Assembly: GCA_040394735.1 (NCBI GenBank)
Contig: JBEBRR010000013.1
Span: forward strand, 1-64,000
DNA from: Leadbetterella byssophila_A
Lineage (GTDB): Bacteria > Bacteroidota > Bacteroidia > Cytophagales > Spirosomataceae
Direction of reading: 5' to 3'
DNA length: 64,000 nt
Positions 1-9,741 of the stretch are shown here, piece after piece. The notes under the pieces are model-generated. The model made no database searches. It saw only the letters and a list, made by a program, of their open reading frames with translations, and was not told where the DNA came from. Each line of letters starts with the position of its first letter. The stretch's first letter is position 1. A program made the position numbers and the translations under genes.

Positions 1-1498
1 GAAAGGGGTTCCCGTCGGGATGCCGGCTCACTATCCAGCGAAAGGCATTCACAAAGAGCAGCTTTTGGGTGGCATCGGTAAATTCATCGTCGCCATGCCC
101 CATATTCAGATAGATCATCCGGTACCGGCGGTTGGTCCAGACCACCGGAAAGTCGCCAAAGCGGATCACATCTTTGATTCCCAGGGGGTAGTTGTCGGGC
201 GAAAGCGACAACAATACTTCCACATCCGGGCTTTTCCTTGGGCTTGGGTTCCACTGGTACCACTCGCTTTCCGGCGCAATAAAGGCATCGGGAAGATTCC
301 GGGTCACCGGGTGAGTACCGCCTTCCACCTCCAGCTTTGCCGGCTGCGGCGGCCAGTTGTTGCAGTAAAAAACGCTCCCGCCCAGAAAATTAACAAACCA
401 GGGCCAGTGGGTATTTTTATCGTTATATCCCGCCGCATGAAAGCCCATCCATCCGCCGCCATTGTCCATGTATTCCCGGAAGGCCTCGCGCTCCTTTTCT
501 CCCTGCGGCGAATTGTTCAGCATGATCACCACATGGTATTCCCGTAACTTTTCGTACGTATACCCTTCCAGGCTGGTGGTGATATCCAGCTTGTAACCAT
601 TGCCATAGTTCAGTCTCCGGAAAAACTCAGCCCCCTGCCGGGCAAAAACCTGGTGGGCGGTTTCTACCTGTTCACTGTAGTACACCAGGGCCTTAAAGCG
701 CGGTGCACCGGCGTAACTGGCAGGGTACGGAAGAACGGCAGGATCTCCGGATCCTGCCCAGCGGATGGCATTCGAAAACATTTTTTTAAAATCCTCCGAT
801 TCAAAGAGCCGGGGGCTGTGCCCCATCAGGAAATATACATTGCGGGCCGCCTTGTGGGGGTTTGTCCAGATCACGGGATGGTCACCCATCCGGATATCGG
901 ACGGCGGCCTGTACGTGGATTCATCCACTTGGGCCAGCACCTGCACATTAGGGCGCGGATTCCTGTCAAAGATATACCATTCATCGTCCGGCAGCACAAA
1001 GGAAGAGCTCACCCCGGCCATCACCGGATGAGTCAGATCTTCGATCTTCACGAGGGCATCCGCCTTGGCCGCAATGTAGTTTTTGAAACGGATTCCGCCC
1101 ATAAAATCGGAAAACCAATGCCACATGGGGTAGCCGTCAAATTCTCCCAGCAGGGTAGCGTGATGAAAACCCACCCAGCCGCCCCGCCCTTCATCGATAT
1201 AGCGGGTAAAGGCCCTGGCGGCTTCCTTCGTCCAGCCGTACGGAGGGTAATCGAGCTGGATAATGAGTTTAAACTGAGAAAGGTAATTCTCGTTGACCCC
1301 TGTGGTATTGTTAATTTCGGTGATTTCGATGCCAAGGGTTTGCGACTGGTCTTTCAGCCAGCCCAGCGCCTTATCGGTAAAAGGGCCATGCTGCCCCCCC
1401 CGTTCGGTCAACACCAGTACTTTCATGGCATGGGCTGTTCCGGTCACTCCCAGGTGAAACGCTGCCAGCAGTATCCAAAATCTCAGATTTTTTTTCAT
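1..1498 (-). CDS. Secreted protein with two tandem ThuA-like domains (partial)
   Basis: The gene runs off the left edge; 499 codons are visible from the ATG at 1498. A signal peptide is visible (KKNLRFWILLAAF, ending near TAHA). Two ThuA-like domains (class I glutamine-amidotransferase-like fold) follow. The first spans about residues 25-245 (KVLVLTERGGQHGPF, WVGFHHATL, DDEWYIF, VYFLMGHSP). The second spans about 265-499 and repeats the same landmarks (KALVYYS, VVIMLNNSP, GWMGFHAAG, SEWYQW, MIYLNMGHGDE). The family is named after the rhizobial trehalose-utilisation protein ThuA; its reaction is not firmly established. The gene is the last visible one of a minus-strand glycan locus, 51 bp after the GH9 gene, so an accessory role in glycan use is inferred. 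The duplication inside one chain is unusual, because the paralogue at 8827-9729 has a single domain. The C-terminus is not seen. Confidence 0.85.
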   Translation of the reverse strand, partial: MKKNLRFWILLAAFHLGVTGTAHAMKVLVLTERGGQHGPFTDKALGWLKDQSQTLGIEITEINNTTGVNENYLSQFKLIIQLDYPPYGWTKEAARAFTRYIDEGRGGWVGFHHATLLGEFDGYPMWHWFSDFMGGIRFKNYIAAKADALVKIEDLTHPVMAGVSSSFVLPDDEWYIFDRNPRPNVQVLAQVDESTYRPPSDIRMGDHPVIWTNPHKAARNVYFLMGHSPRLFESEDFKKMFSNAIRWAGSGDPAVLPYPASYAGAPRFKALVYYSEQVETAHQVFARQGAEFFRRLNYGNGYKLDITTSLEGYTYEKLREYHVVIMLNNSPQGEKEREAFREYMDNGGGWMGFHAAGYNDKNTHWPWFVNFLGGSVFYCNNWPPQPAKLEVEGGTHPVTRNLPDAFIAPESEWYQWNPSPRKSPDVEVLLSLSPDNYPLGIKDVIRFGDFPVVWTNRRYRMIYLNMGHGDDEFTDATQKLLFVNAFRWIVSRHPDGNPF

Positions 1499-1519
1499 AA
1501 TGTATAAAATTTCAGCCTT

Positions 1520-1538
1520 CAGCTCATGGCTATTTCAT
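1520..1538. repeat. 19-bp copy of the intergenic CAGCTCATGGC repeat
   Basis: CAGCTCATGGCTATTTCAT lies in the 51-bp gap between the GH9 and tandem ThuA genes and is identical to 43347-43365. It is preceded by TTCAGCCTT, again like the 43254 region. Confidence 0.65.
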
Positions 1539-1549
1539 GGTCATTTTTT

Positions 1550-4048
1550 TTAATATTCTGCCTGAAGTGACAGCCACTTACCGGCCGAGGTCACCCATAC
1601 TTCTTTGTAACATGCGTTATTTACCTGGGGCCAGTAAGGAATATCCTCATTGTCGAGCGACCGGATTCCCACCGGAATTTCGCCCGTTATCTCACCCGAA
1701 CTAAAACTATTCATCTGCGGGTAATTATAGCCCTCTCCGTAAATGAGCGACTGACCGAACGGGTTCTTGCCCGCTACCCACTCCATCTGGCGGCGTCCGA
1801 TCTGCAGCAGTTCGTTATCGCCCAGGAAACGGCCGCAAACAGCAGCAGCTTTCCCCATAGTGAGGTGCACTGCCGTGTTCCCGTTAAAAATACCAAACCA
1901 AACGGGAAAGCGCCTGACGAAATAGTCATTTCCGAGGGCCTCGCCCCGGCTTACCTGTTCCCGGTAGAGCTCGGTGGCATTGTCCGGTGCAAACAAATGG
2001 AGGCGTTGGAAACCGGTGGTGTCTTTGTATTCTTCCATATGATATACCCCGCTGGGCAGCATACCGTACGGAGCGGTGTAGGGCATCAGCTTTTTGAGAT
2101 ATCCGCCATACAGCCTTATAGCTTCCTCCCAGCGCCGGCGGTCGGGATGCTGCGGCTGGGTTTCACAAAGCAACACCAACGCCTGCATATACACCTGCTC
2201 TCTTGACTGGTGATTGTAGTGAACGATGGCCCGTTTTGTGGTGTCGCGATAAAAAAAGCCCCGCATATCGCTTTCTTTTGTCAGGGGCTCCGTTTGCTGG
2301 CAATCCAGGGTATAGCGGATGTGTTCTGCCGCCAGATCCGCATAAAAGGTTTCTCCCGTGAGCCGGTATAACATGCCTGCCCCCCACGATATGGTGGCCC
2401 GGTACTGGCTCTCGGAAGTATTATAGCTATGTTCATACGGGTAGATGAATTCACCGTAACCCTTCTCTGCATGCCGCTGCAGGGCAAATGCAAAGTCTTC
2501 TATCGCCACTTTTTCCAGGTATTCCTGCAACATGGGGTCCTGGTCGATCGTAAGGGCGGCATAAGCTTCGTATGCCGCATATAAAAAATTGTCAAAGGCC
2601 AGGTTCTGGACACGTACCGTAGATATATCATCAAGGGTGCCCAGGATACCGTCCTGCCAGATCAGCAGCCCCACGCTGCTGGAGCGGTAACCATCGCCAT
2701 AGCGGTTTCGCAAAACAAACTCCAAACCCCATTGGGCTTCTTCCAGCAGCCTTCCGGCCAGGTAATCGTTTTTCCCCTTCAGTGTTCCGTACAACTCCAG
2801 GAGCGCATGGGTAACATCTGCTGTCTGCAGGGTTTGCTGCGACAGGTCGCCGGCATCGTGCCATCCGCCCGCATAGGAGATCTTCCGGCCGTCATGGGCA
2901 GAAAAAAGGTCCAGGTGGCAGGTTCCGTGTTTACCGGGCACAGGATATCCGCAGCGCTGACAAAAAATATAATTCAGCACGCGCCAGATCGAATTTTCCC
3001 AGATCCTGGAACCGATCCTGAAAGGCGGCGTAACCGCATCTCCCCATTTTAAAGAATATGATCCTTCTTTATTAAAATCGCTGAAGTCAAGCAGTGTAAA
3101 TCTTCCCAGGCTTGTTTTTTCCATACGGGGAGCGGCCTTATAAACCACCTTTCCGCTAACGGCTTCCACCAGGTGAAAGGCCTGAACCGCCCCGTTTTCG
3201 TCCGCCCGGGCAATGGCTGTTTTTGCCTGCCCCGATTCATAACCGGAAGTGGAATAAATGATCCTGCCCTGCTGCGGCACCCATCCGCTGACAGGGTCAG
3301 GTTCTTCGACGCGTTGAAGTTCTATGCCGTCAATGTAAAAAACGGAAAGGTCGCCCGTGGTCCGGTCTTTGCCCCGGATAGCGGAACGGAAGCCGATATT
3401 CAGCACCCGGTCACGCTGAAATTCTTCCAGCTCGAGAACAATGCGGTTCCATTCCCGGTTTTTAAGGTTGATCCAGTGGGAGGCCGACCGCCGGTTTGTT
3501 CCCGGCAGGCGCGGTGTATCGGCATTTTCGAAGAAAAAATCGAGGCCGGTCACGCGGGCGCCTTCGCAATCGGGGTAGATCGAAAACTCTATCCGGTTAA
3601 AATCCTGCCAGTTTTCTCCACCTGCGTCTTTTCGGATCTCACAGTACCCGTAGGTAGCATAATCCGGGTCAGAAGGGGATCCCACCGCCCGTTTCCCGCT
3701 GGAGGTGGGGAAACTCATCTTTAAGCTTCCTCCACCGGAAAGCGTGTGTTCGCGGGAAAAATTCAGGCTTCCAAGCCCGGAGTGTGTCCATTTTCCGAGG
3801 CCTTCACTGACGGTGAGTGGGCTTCTCCGGCTTATCTTTTTGGTCAACCCGCCTGCCTCAAAAGAACGGTCGGTATCTAAGGGAAGCGGGCTGTGAAGGA
3901 TGCCTGACCGTACAATGGCTTCCTCCAGGGCCTTATCCTGTGCCAGGTTTTTCTGGGCAGACACCTGAAAAGCAAGGAACATAAGAAGAGCGGTTAACCG
4001 GCCATTTATTACACCGGGCCGCCTTTCTGAAAATGGGATTATTGCCAT
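1550..4048 (-). CDS. Glycoside hydrolase family 9 (endoglucanase/exo-glucosaminidase type)
   Basis: 832 residues. After a signal peptide (ending FQVSAQ) there is a beta-sandwich, carbohydrate-binding-like region at about 75-255. An Ig-like CelD_N-type domain (about 260-350) follows, then an (alpha/alpha)6 GH9 catalytic domain. Visible landmarks are GGWHDAGD near residue 400 (nucleophile/base aspartates), GKNPFGQSLIYGEGYNYP at 760-777 and a late glutamate (YKEVW, E816) at the place of the GH9 proton donor. Most GH9 enzymes are endo-beta-1,4-glucanases, but one branch, including the Vibrio chitin-cluster enzyme, is a beta-glucosaminidase. The neighbouring nagB-like and ROK kinase genes make that second activity attractive here; this is inference. 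The start overlaps the susD stop by 10 bp, so the two are translationally linked. Export to the periplasm or outer membrane is expected. Confidence 0.88.
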   Translation of the reverse strand: MAIIPFSERRPGVINGRLTALLMFLAFQVSAQKNLAQDKALEEAIVRSGILHSPLPLDTDRSFEAGGLTKKISRRSPLTVSEGLGKWTHSGLGSLNFSREHTLSGGGSLKMSFPTSSGKRAVGSPSDPDYATYGYCEIRKDAGGENWQDFNRIEFSIYPDCEGARVTGLDFFFENADTPRLPGTNRRSASHWINLKNREWNRIVLELEEFQRDRVLNIGFRSAIRGKDRTTGDLSVFYIDGIELQRVEEPDPVSGWVPQQGRIIYSTSGYESGQAKTAIARADENGAVQAFHLVEAVSGKVVYKAAPRMEKTSLGRFTLLDFSDFNKEGSYSLKWGDAVTPPFRIGSRIWENSIWRVLNYIFCQRCGYPVPGKHGTCHLDLFSAHDGRKISYAGGWHDAGDLSQQTLQTADVTHALLELYGTLKGKNDYLAGRLLEEAQWGLEFVLRNRYGDGYRSSSVGLLIWQDGILGTLDDISTVRVQNLAFDNFLYAAYEAYAALTIDQDPMLQEYLEKVAIEDFAFALQRHAEKGYGEFIYPYEHSYNTSESQYRATISWGAGMLYRLTGETFYADLAAEHIRYTLDCQQTEPLTKESDMRGFFYRDTTKRAIVHYNHQSREQVYMQALVLLCETQPQHPDRRRWEEAIRLYGGYLKKLMPYTAPYGMLPSGVYHMEEYKDTTGFQRLHLFAPDNATELYREQVSRGEALGNDYFVRRFPVWFGIFNGNTAVHLTMGKAAAVCGRFLGDNELLQIGRRQMEWVAGKNPFGQSLIYGEGYNYPQMNSFSSGEITGEIPVGIRSLDNEDIPYWPQVNNACYKEVWVTSAGKWLSLQAEY

Positions 4049-5592
4049 GCCTGATCCTGTTTTAACGCACCTTTTGACTGATCGATCTCATTCTGATCTA
4101 TGGGAAAATACCGGTGCTTTTCCGTCCAGCCCTTCTTCCCCAGCACCTCCGCACCCTTGTCGAAACGCAAGATATCAAACCAGCGCTGCATTTCGAAAGC
4201 AAATTCATAATATCGCTCCCTGAAAAGGATATCCAGGTTCTGTTCTTTCCCTTTATCGAGCCGGATCCGGTGAGCGGTGTCGCCAAATGCACGATCCCGC
4301 ACTTTATCGAACCACCCCTGGGCTTCTGCATCGGCATCGCCGGAAATGCGTACACTGAGTTCTGCACCCAGCAGCAGTACATCCGCAAAGCGGTAGAAAC
4401 GATACGACATGTTGTGGTTATTCACCTGGTCGGAACCGGAGGTAAATGATTCCTTCCGGGGGTGGTATTTGTAGTTTCCCAGCAGCCCCCTGTTCCGGTC
4501 TACCCCCTCCTGCTGCACGCTTACCAGGAAATGGCTTCCGGTCTTTTTTACGGCATCGGTATCTTCGTCTGCATATACAATGACGGTTCCTTCGCGGCGG
4601 GAATCGCCCTTTTCAAACATATCGTAAATGGGCCATGTGACGGTCAGCTGCCCGTATCCCGACATTAATCCTCCCTGTTCCGCACTTCGCGGATCCACAA
4701 TATCTCTCCCCCCTACGGTGGCTATTTTGTTATTCACCCCGGAATTATTTCCCGCCGCACCGATTTCGAAAATGCTTTCCGGCCCCCATTCCCCGCTTTT
4801 ATGCCACAATTGTCTGTAATCCGGGTGTAGGCGGTAAAACGCATTTCCCGCTATCTGGCGCATATCCGCCAGCGCGGCCGGGTACCGGGCTTCATCGCGG
4901 TGAAACAGGATGATCTTGGTTCTCAGCACCCTCGCCGCATCCCGGCTGATCCGGCCCTTCTGAGTAAGGGCCCGCTCCGGAAGATGCCGGATCACCTCCT
5001 CCGAAAGATCCTGCATCATAAATTCGTAGACCTCCTGCCGGGGAGTATTGCCCGCTTTGTAGACGTCTTCGGCGGTGGTGAACTGCCCTGTCAGCAGCGG
5101 GATCTCTTTGTATCCCATAAAAAGGTAATTGTAAAACAGGGCCCGGTAAAAACGGGCTTCCGCTATTACTCCGTCCAGGAAAGCAGGATCAAGGCCGCTC
5201 GCGGCGGCTTCATCAATGAGGATGTTGGCCGCCACCACCCCGTTAAATAAACCCATATCCCATTCGTTCCACCATCCGGTACCCGTGTACCACGGATTAC
5301 TGAAACAGTTAGAAGGTGTATACGTAAAATTATCCCACTTTTCTTTCCATACGCCTTCCCCTATGCCCCCGCCCGTGGATGCTTCATCCGACAGAAGCGA
5401 AGAATAGCTGTAGACTTCCAGCAAGCGGTTCGATACTTCTTTCATAACCGCATATAAACCGGCCATCACCCCTTCAGGGGTTTTGTAAAACTCTTCCGAG
5501 GAAACCTGCGTACGGGGGCTGGTATCCAGGAAATCCTCGCAGGCGGTAAGACTTATCAGCAGAAAGAAGGCCAGTAAACTATATTTTTTCAT
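4039..5592 (-). CDS. SusD/RagB-family outer-membrane glycan-binding lipoprotein
   Basis: 517 residues. The lipoprotein signal is ISLTAC with Cys18, followed by EDFLDTSPRTQ, the usual SusD opening. The body has the expected tetratricopeptide-like helices (ARFYRALFYNYLFMGYKEIPLL) and the C-terminal RERYYEFAFEMQRWFDILRF segment typical of RagB/SusD. SusD proteins sit on the cell surface as a lid over the SusC barrel and bind glycan. The gene follows susC by 21 bp and overlaps the GH9 gene, so all three are one transcript. The sequence does not fix the ligand; the neighbours suggest a beta-linked glucose or glucosamine oligosaccharide. Confidence 0.95.
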   Translation of the reverse strand: MKKYSLLAFFLLISLTACEDFLDTSPRTQVSSEEFYKTPEGVMAGLYAVMKEVSNRLLEVYSYSSLLSDEASTGGGIGEGVWKEKWDNFTYTPSNCFSNPWYTGTGWWNEWDMGLFNGVVAANILIDEAAASGLDPAFLDGVIAEARFYRALFYNYLFMGYKEIPLLTGQFTTAEDVYKAGNTPRQEVYEFMMQDLSEEVIRHLPERALTQKGRISRDAARVLRTKIILFHRDEARYPAALADMRQIAGNAFYRLHPDYRQLWHKSGEWGPESIFEIGAAGNNSGVNNKIATVGGRDIVDPRSAEQGGLMSGYGQLTVTWPIYDMFEKGDSRREGTVIVYADEDTDAVKKTGSHFLVSVQQEGVDRNRGLLGNYKYHPRKESFTSGSDQVNNHNMSYRFYRFADVLLLGAELSVRISGDADAEAQGWFDKVRDRAFGDTAHRIRLDKGKEQNLDILFRERYYEFAFEMQRWFDILRFDKGAEVLGKKGWTEKHRYFPIDQNEIDQSKGALKQDQAWQ

Positions 5593-5613
5593 TTTTTCTG
5601 TGCATTAGAGTGA

Positions 5614-8600
5614 TTAAAAGGAAAGATTTACCCCGAAAGTCCAGGTGCGGGCCTGCGGATAGGTGCCGCCGTCAAAGCCGTTCCGGGTGCCTACCTCGGC
5701 ATCAAGACCCGTATACCGGGTCATGGTCACCAGGTTTTCTCCCTGCAGGAAGATGCGAAACCGCCTGATGAGTAGTTTTTCAGTCAGCGCTGCGGGTAAA
5801 GAATAGCCCATCTGCAATACTTTCAGGCGCAGGTAGGAACCGTCCTCCACATAGAGGTCAGAAACTTCACTGGCCCCGTTTTGTCCTCCCTCCACGATCT
5901 TCGGTAGCCAGTTGGATGTTCCTTCCCCATGCCAACGGTTCAGCCAGGAGTTATCCCAATTGGCAAAGGTCACATTGCTGCGCCTGTAGAATTTGTAGAT
6001 CTGGTTCCCCTGTACCCCCTGCATAAAGAGGTTAAAATCGAAACTTTTCCAGTCGGCGCTGAGCATTAATCCGTAGGTCCAGTCGGGATTGGGATCACCG
6101 ATTTTCGTGCGGTCATCGCCGGTGATGCCCGGTTTCCCGTCGAGGTCCTTCCAGCGGATTCCCCCTACCTGTGCATTCTGCTGGTCAGAAGCATCTGCCT
6201 CCGCCTGATTCTGGAAAATACCGTCGTGAACGTAGCCATAGAAAAAGCCGTAAGGCTGCCCGTTGGCCCGCCAGGTAACAGCCCCGCCCAAACCGCCGCC
6301 AAGGCCGTCGATCGGCACGGGCACCTCGGAATCGCCCTGTTCAATGACCCTGTTTTTTACATAGGAAGCATTGGCCCCCGCTCCCAGGTTTACCCCGCCA
6401 ATCCTGAATTTGTAAGAGGCATCAAACTCCCAGCCTTTATTGCTGACAGTGCCTTTATTCGACAGGATGCTGGGGTAGCCGGCATATACGGGCAGAGCTA
6501 CCCAGCACAGCATATCCCTGGTCTTTTTGTCGAAATAATCTACTGACAGGTTAAGAGACCCGAAAAGGCGGAGGTCAGCACCGAGGTCGGTTTGCTCAGA
6601 GGTTTCCCAGGTCAGGTTTGAATTGGAGTATCCGGTAGATTTCGCTCCCTGGTACACCCGGTCATCGATCACCGCCCGGTAACTGCCGGTTTCAATCAGG
6701 CTGGTATAGCCAAATGCCCCGATGTTCTCGTTACCGTTTTGTCCCCAGCTGGCGCGCAGCTTAACGAAATTTAACCAGGAAGGAATATTTTCCATAAACG
6801 CTTCCCGGGTGAGCACCCATCCTGCTGATACCGAGGGAAAAAGAGCGTACTGGTTATTCTTCCCAAAATTAGAGGAGCCGTCGCGCCGGATCGTCGCTTC
6901 CAGGATATAGGTTTCATCGTAATTATAGCTGGCGCGGCCGAATACCGATGCCAGCCGGTGATCGCTGGCGCCCCCGTTTACGCGTGCGCGCTCGTCGCCA
7001 TCTACCGCCCCCGAGGTATTGAGATACCCCTTGTCCATGCTCAGGTTAACCAGGTCATAGCGGGTACCGCTGATGTCATGATAAAAATTTGACGAAAGGG
7101 TGGTGCCGGCCAGCAGCCCCAGGCTGTGGCGGCCGAATGTCCTGCTGTATTGCAACAGGTTTTCCCATTGCCAGGTATACGACTGGGCCATATAGTTATA
7201 CACACTTGAGGCGGCATTTTTCTGGTCAGAATTCAGCTCATAGGCCGGCACTACGCTCCGGTCCGAATAAAGCCCCCACTCAAAGCCGGCGGTGGTCTTA
7301 TAGGTGAGCCCGGGTAGCAGGGTAAAATTCAGGTCGAAATTTCCTCCCAAAACCCGGGGCTTCCTTTCCTGGTTATTGCGGGCTCTCAGCGATGCAAAAG
7401 GATTCACAATCTCCCGCATATTGATGATATTGAATGCCCTGCCCATATCATCCCTGATATAATTGGGGTAAATTAAGGCGTATTCTTCCAGTTTGGCGGG
7501 ATCGGTCTGATAAACGGCTTCGGTAGGGGGCAGCATGTTCATTGACGCGATAAGCCCGCCCACTTCACTGTTACCGATAGTACTTCCCGTACGTTTGGTT
7601 CCCGAATAACTGATTCTGGCGCCGAAAACAATTTTCTTCAGCCAGCTCCGGCTATCGGCTTCCACCAAGGTATTGGAATAGTTCAGCCGGGCATTATACC
7701 GGTCGTAGTCTGCATAATTCCGGGCAAAAATACCCCGCTGCATTAATGCGCCGAATGAAATATAATAGGTACTGCGGTCATTTCCGCCACCCAGCGAGAA
7801 CAGGTGATTAACGAGGGGGGCATTGTGATACGTCAGTTCTTCCTGCCAGTCGGTATTTACCGGGGAAGGCGCGGGAAAAAAGTAATTGTCTCCATACCCC
7901 GAGTTTTTACCCATCTCATTCATCAGCATCTGGTAGTCGGCACTGTTCATCAGGTCTGCTTTCCTCTGGGGGTTTTGCAGGCCGTAGGAGAAGTCGTAGT
8001 TAACGGTGGCGGTGCCGGATTTTCCCTTCTTCGTGGTAACCAGTATCACACCATTGGCTCCGCGGGCACCATATATGGCGGCGGATGCGGCATCTTTCAG
8101 CACCTCGATCGACTCAATATCGGCCGTATTCAAATGATTTATCCCGTTAAAGGAGGGCATACCGTCAACCACGTAGAGGGGGTTGGCATCGTTAACCGTA
8201 CCGGTACCCCTTATGCGGATTTTGGCATCGCTGCCCGGCATTCCCGAATTGGAAGTAATCTGAACGCCCGACACCTTGCCTTTTAGTGCGTTTTGTACAG
8301 TGGTGGGCCTTTCCAGGTTAAGATCCTCCGAACCTACCCTGCTGATAGCTGCCGTTACCACGCTTTTCTTTTGCGTTCCATAACCTACCACCACTACCTC
8401 ATCCAGCTGATCCGGACTTTCCTCCAGCGTCACGTCGTATAGGGTCCGGCCTTCGGTAACGGCCACCTCGTACGCCACATATCCCACATACGTAAATCTT
8501 AGCACGGCGCCCGCAGGTACCGTCATTTCATAATGCCCGTTGCTGTCGGTAAAGGTACCGTTCGTAGTTCCCGTCCGCAGAACGTTAACGCCCGTAAGGG

Positions 8601-8769
8601 CCGAATTGTCGGCACCCGATTTTACCGTGCCGTGGATCCTCACGTCGGATTGGGCCACCGCATGGCAAAGATTCAGGAACAGAAGAGAAAACACAAGAAC
8701 TAACCGTCCTGCAGCCTGTTTTCCCCGTGAAGCAAAACCCGCTGCATACTTTTTTTTGTACTCCGGCAT
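5614..8769 (-). CDS. SusC/RagA-family TonB-dependent outer-membrane transporter
   Basis: 1051 residues. A long N-terminal signal region ends near CHAVAQ. It is followed by a carboxypeptidase-D-regulatory-like beta domain (VRIHGTVKSGADNSALTGV), a TonB-box region (LDEVVVVGYGTQKKS), a plug domain (about 120-235, ending GARGANGVILVTTKKGK) and a 22-strand barrel with C-terminal aromatic ending TFGVNLSF. SusC proteins import oligosaccharides with energy from TonB. The gene is partnered with the SusD gene 21 bp downstream. The 57-bp gap upstream of the start, after the ThuA-like gene, holds no obvious promoter, so I place it in the same operon. Confidence 0.96.
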   Translation of the reverse strand: MPEYKKKYAAGFASRGKQAAGRLVLVFSLLFLNLCHAVAQSDVRIHGTVKSGADNSALTGVNVLRTGTTNGTFTDSNGHYEMTVPAGAVLRFTYVGYVAYEVAVTEGRTLYDVTLEESPDQLDEVVVVGYGTQKKSVVTAAISRVGSEDLNLERPTTVQNALKGKVSGVQITSNSGMPGSDAKIRIRGTGTVNDANPLYVVDGMPSFNGINHLNTADIESIEVLKDAASAAIYGARGANGVILVTTKKGKSGTATVNYDFSYGLQNPQRKADLMNSADYQMLMNEMGKNSGYGDNYFFPAPSPVNTDWQEELTYHNAPLVNHLFSLGGGNDRSTYYISFGALMQRGIFARNYADYDRYNARLNYSNTLVEADSRSWLKKIVFGARISYSGTKRTGSTIGNSEVGGLIASMNMLPPTEAVYQTDPAKLEEYALIYPNYIRDDMGRAFNIINMREIVNPFASLRARNNQERKPRVLGGNFDLNFTLLPGLTYKTTAGFEWGLYSDRSVVPAYELNSDQKNAASSVYNYMAQSYTWQWENLLQYSRTFGRHSLGLLAGTTLSSNFYHDISGTRYDLVNLSMDKGYLNTSGAVDGDERARVNGGASDHRLASVFGRASYNYDETYILEATIRRDGSSNFGKNNQYALFPSVSAGWVLTREAFMENIPSWLNFVKLRASWGQNGNENIGAFGYTSLIETGSYRAVIDDRVYQGAKSTGYSNSNLTWETSEQTDLGADLRLFGSLNLSVDYFDKKTRDMLCWVALPVYAGYPSILSNKGTVSNKGWEFDASYKFRIGGVNLGAGANASYVKNRVIEQGDSEVPVPIDGLGGGLGGAVTWRANGQPYGFFYGYVHDGIFQNQAEADASDQQNAQVGGIRWKDLDGKPGITGDDRTKIGDPNPDWTYGLMLSADWKSFDFNLFMQGVQGNQIYKFYRRSNVTFANWDNSWLNRWHGEGTSNWLPKIVEGGQNGASEVSDLYVEDGSYLRLKVLQMGYSLPAALTEKLLIRRFRIFLQGENLVTMTRYTGLDAEVGTRNGFDGGTYPQARTWTFGVNLSF

Positions 8770-8826
8770 TTTTAAAAATTAGTTAAAAGGTTGATTTTAT
8801 ACAGATCTGGCCGCCTGATATTTATT

Positions 8827-9729
8827 TCAGTGTGCGTGCCAGGGAGCTTTAAAGTCTTTTCGGAATGTACTCAGCTCCTTGAGGGGAAAGTCTTTGGGTG
8901 CCTCCTGCGTCACCACCCCTGTGGCCGCCCATTCCGCACCCCGGAGTAATGTCACCTGGTAACCGGTACATTCCATCGAGTACCGCAGCTCGGGATCATT
9001 GCCCGCATGTCCCAGAACGCTGACAAATACCCTTCCTTTGCCGTATGAAACGGTCCATAAGACCGGCTCGTCACGGCCGGTGGTATCATTTCCTACCGTT
9101 TCGTAGGCGGTGGCAAGAATTTCGAGCCCCCGGGCCGGGCCGCGGAGGCGGGCGTATAACTCATCTTTAAAATGCCTCCACTCGGCGGGCAGGCCCTTCA
9201 GAATGGGGTGATCCTCCCTTCGGTGGATCACGGTAAACGGGTGCTGCAGGCCGTGATACCCCGCCGGGCCGGGGGTATAATCGTACACTGCACGGCCCTC
9301 TTTCCAGTACACGTACGGGCCGTCTTTTTCATTTCGGCCGTTCCACGCTCCCAGGCCGATCATCCGGTTATACTGTTCCCAATCGTCCATGGGGACTACC
9401 GAAGAGTGTAACACCACTACCCCGCCCCCGCCCGAAACGTAGGCTTCAAATTCCTTTCGCATCTGCGCTCCCCAGGTGGGCCCGCCGTAATTGATCACCA
9501 CCAGGTCATATCTGCTGAATTGCGGCCTTTCCGAATCGTTTTCCGGCGCCTGCAGCACCCGGATTTCTACCGTAAACAAGCCGCTGTTTTCAAGTATCAT
9601 TTTGACGGCATCGCTTCCGCCCTCCCACCAGTGGTGCTGGTCGTGCCCGGTGATGAGCAGGGTTTTTATTTGTCCTGCAGCGTCTGATGCAGAGAGGGAA
9701 ACCAGCATCAGGAGAATAAATCGTTTCAT
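8827..9729 (-). CDS. Secreted ThuA-like domain protein
   Basis: 300 residues with a signal peptide (KRFILLMLVSLSASDAAGQ) and one ThuA-like domain: TLLITGHDQHHWWEGGS at the first strand, YDLVVINYGGPTWG, GGGGVVVLHSS (nucleophile-elbow position, with His-Ser rather than Cys), and RVFVSVLGHAGND near the end. The active-site cysteine of true amidotransferases is missing, as is usual in this family. Its reaction is not known with certainty. It sits between a small secreted protein gene (12 bp upstream) and susC. Together with the tandem ThuA protein at the left edge it gives this locus three ThuA domains, which suggests a shared sugar-processing step. Confidence 0.85.
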   Translation of the reverse strand: MKRFILLMLVSLSASDAAGQIKTLLITGHDQHHWWEGGSDAVKMILENSGLFTVEIRVLQAPENDSERPQFSRYDLVVINYGGPTWGAQMRKEFEAYVSGGGGVVVLHSSVVPMDDWEQYNRMIGLGAWNGRNEKDGPYVYWKEGRAVYDYTPGPAGYHGLQHPFTVIHRREDHPILKGLPAEWRHFKDELYARLRGPARGLEILATAYETVGNDTTGRDEPVLWTVSYGKGRVFVSVLGHAGNDPELRYSMECTGYQVTLLRGAEWAATGVVTQEAPKDFPLKELSTFRKDFKAPWHAH

Positions 9730-9741
9730 ATCAATTGCGGT

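Noticed and set aside
20..1507. Long plus-strand open frames (175 and 284 codons) over the left edge
   Set aside because: The minus strand reads as a continuous two-domain ThuA protein with signal peptide; the plus-strand peptides are rich in His, Pro and Arg and match nothing.
8770..8826. Separate promoter for the first SusC gene
   Set aside because: No TAnnTTTG on the coding strand in the 57-bp gap; the gene fits a continuous operon from the kinase gene.
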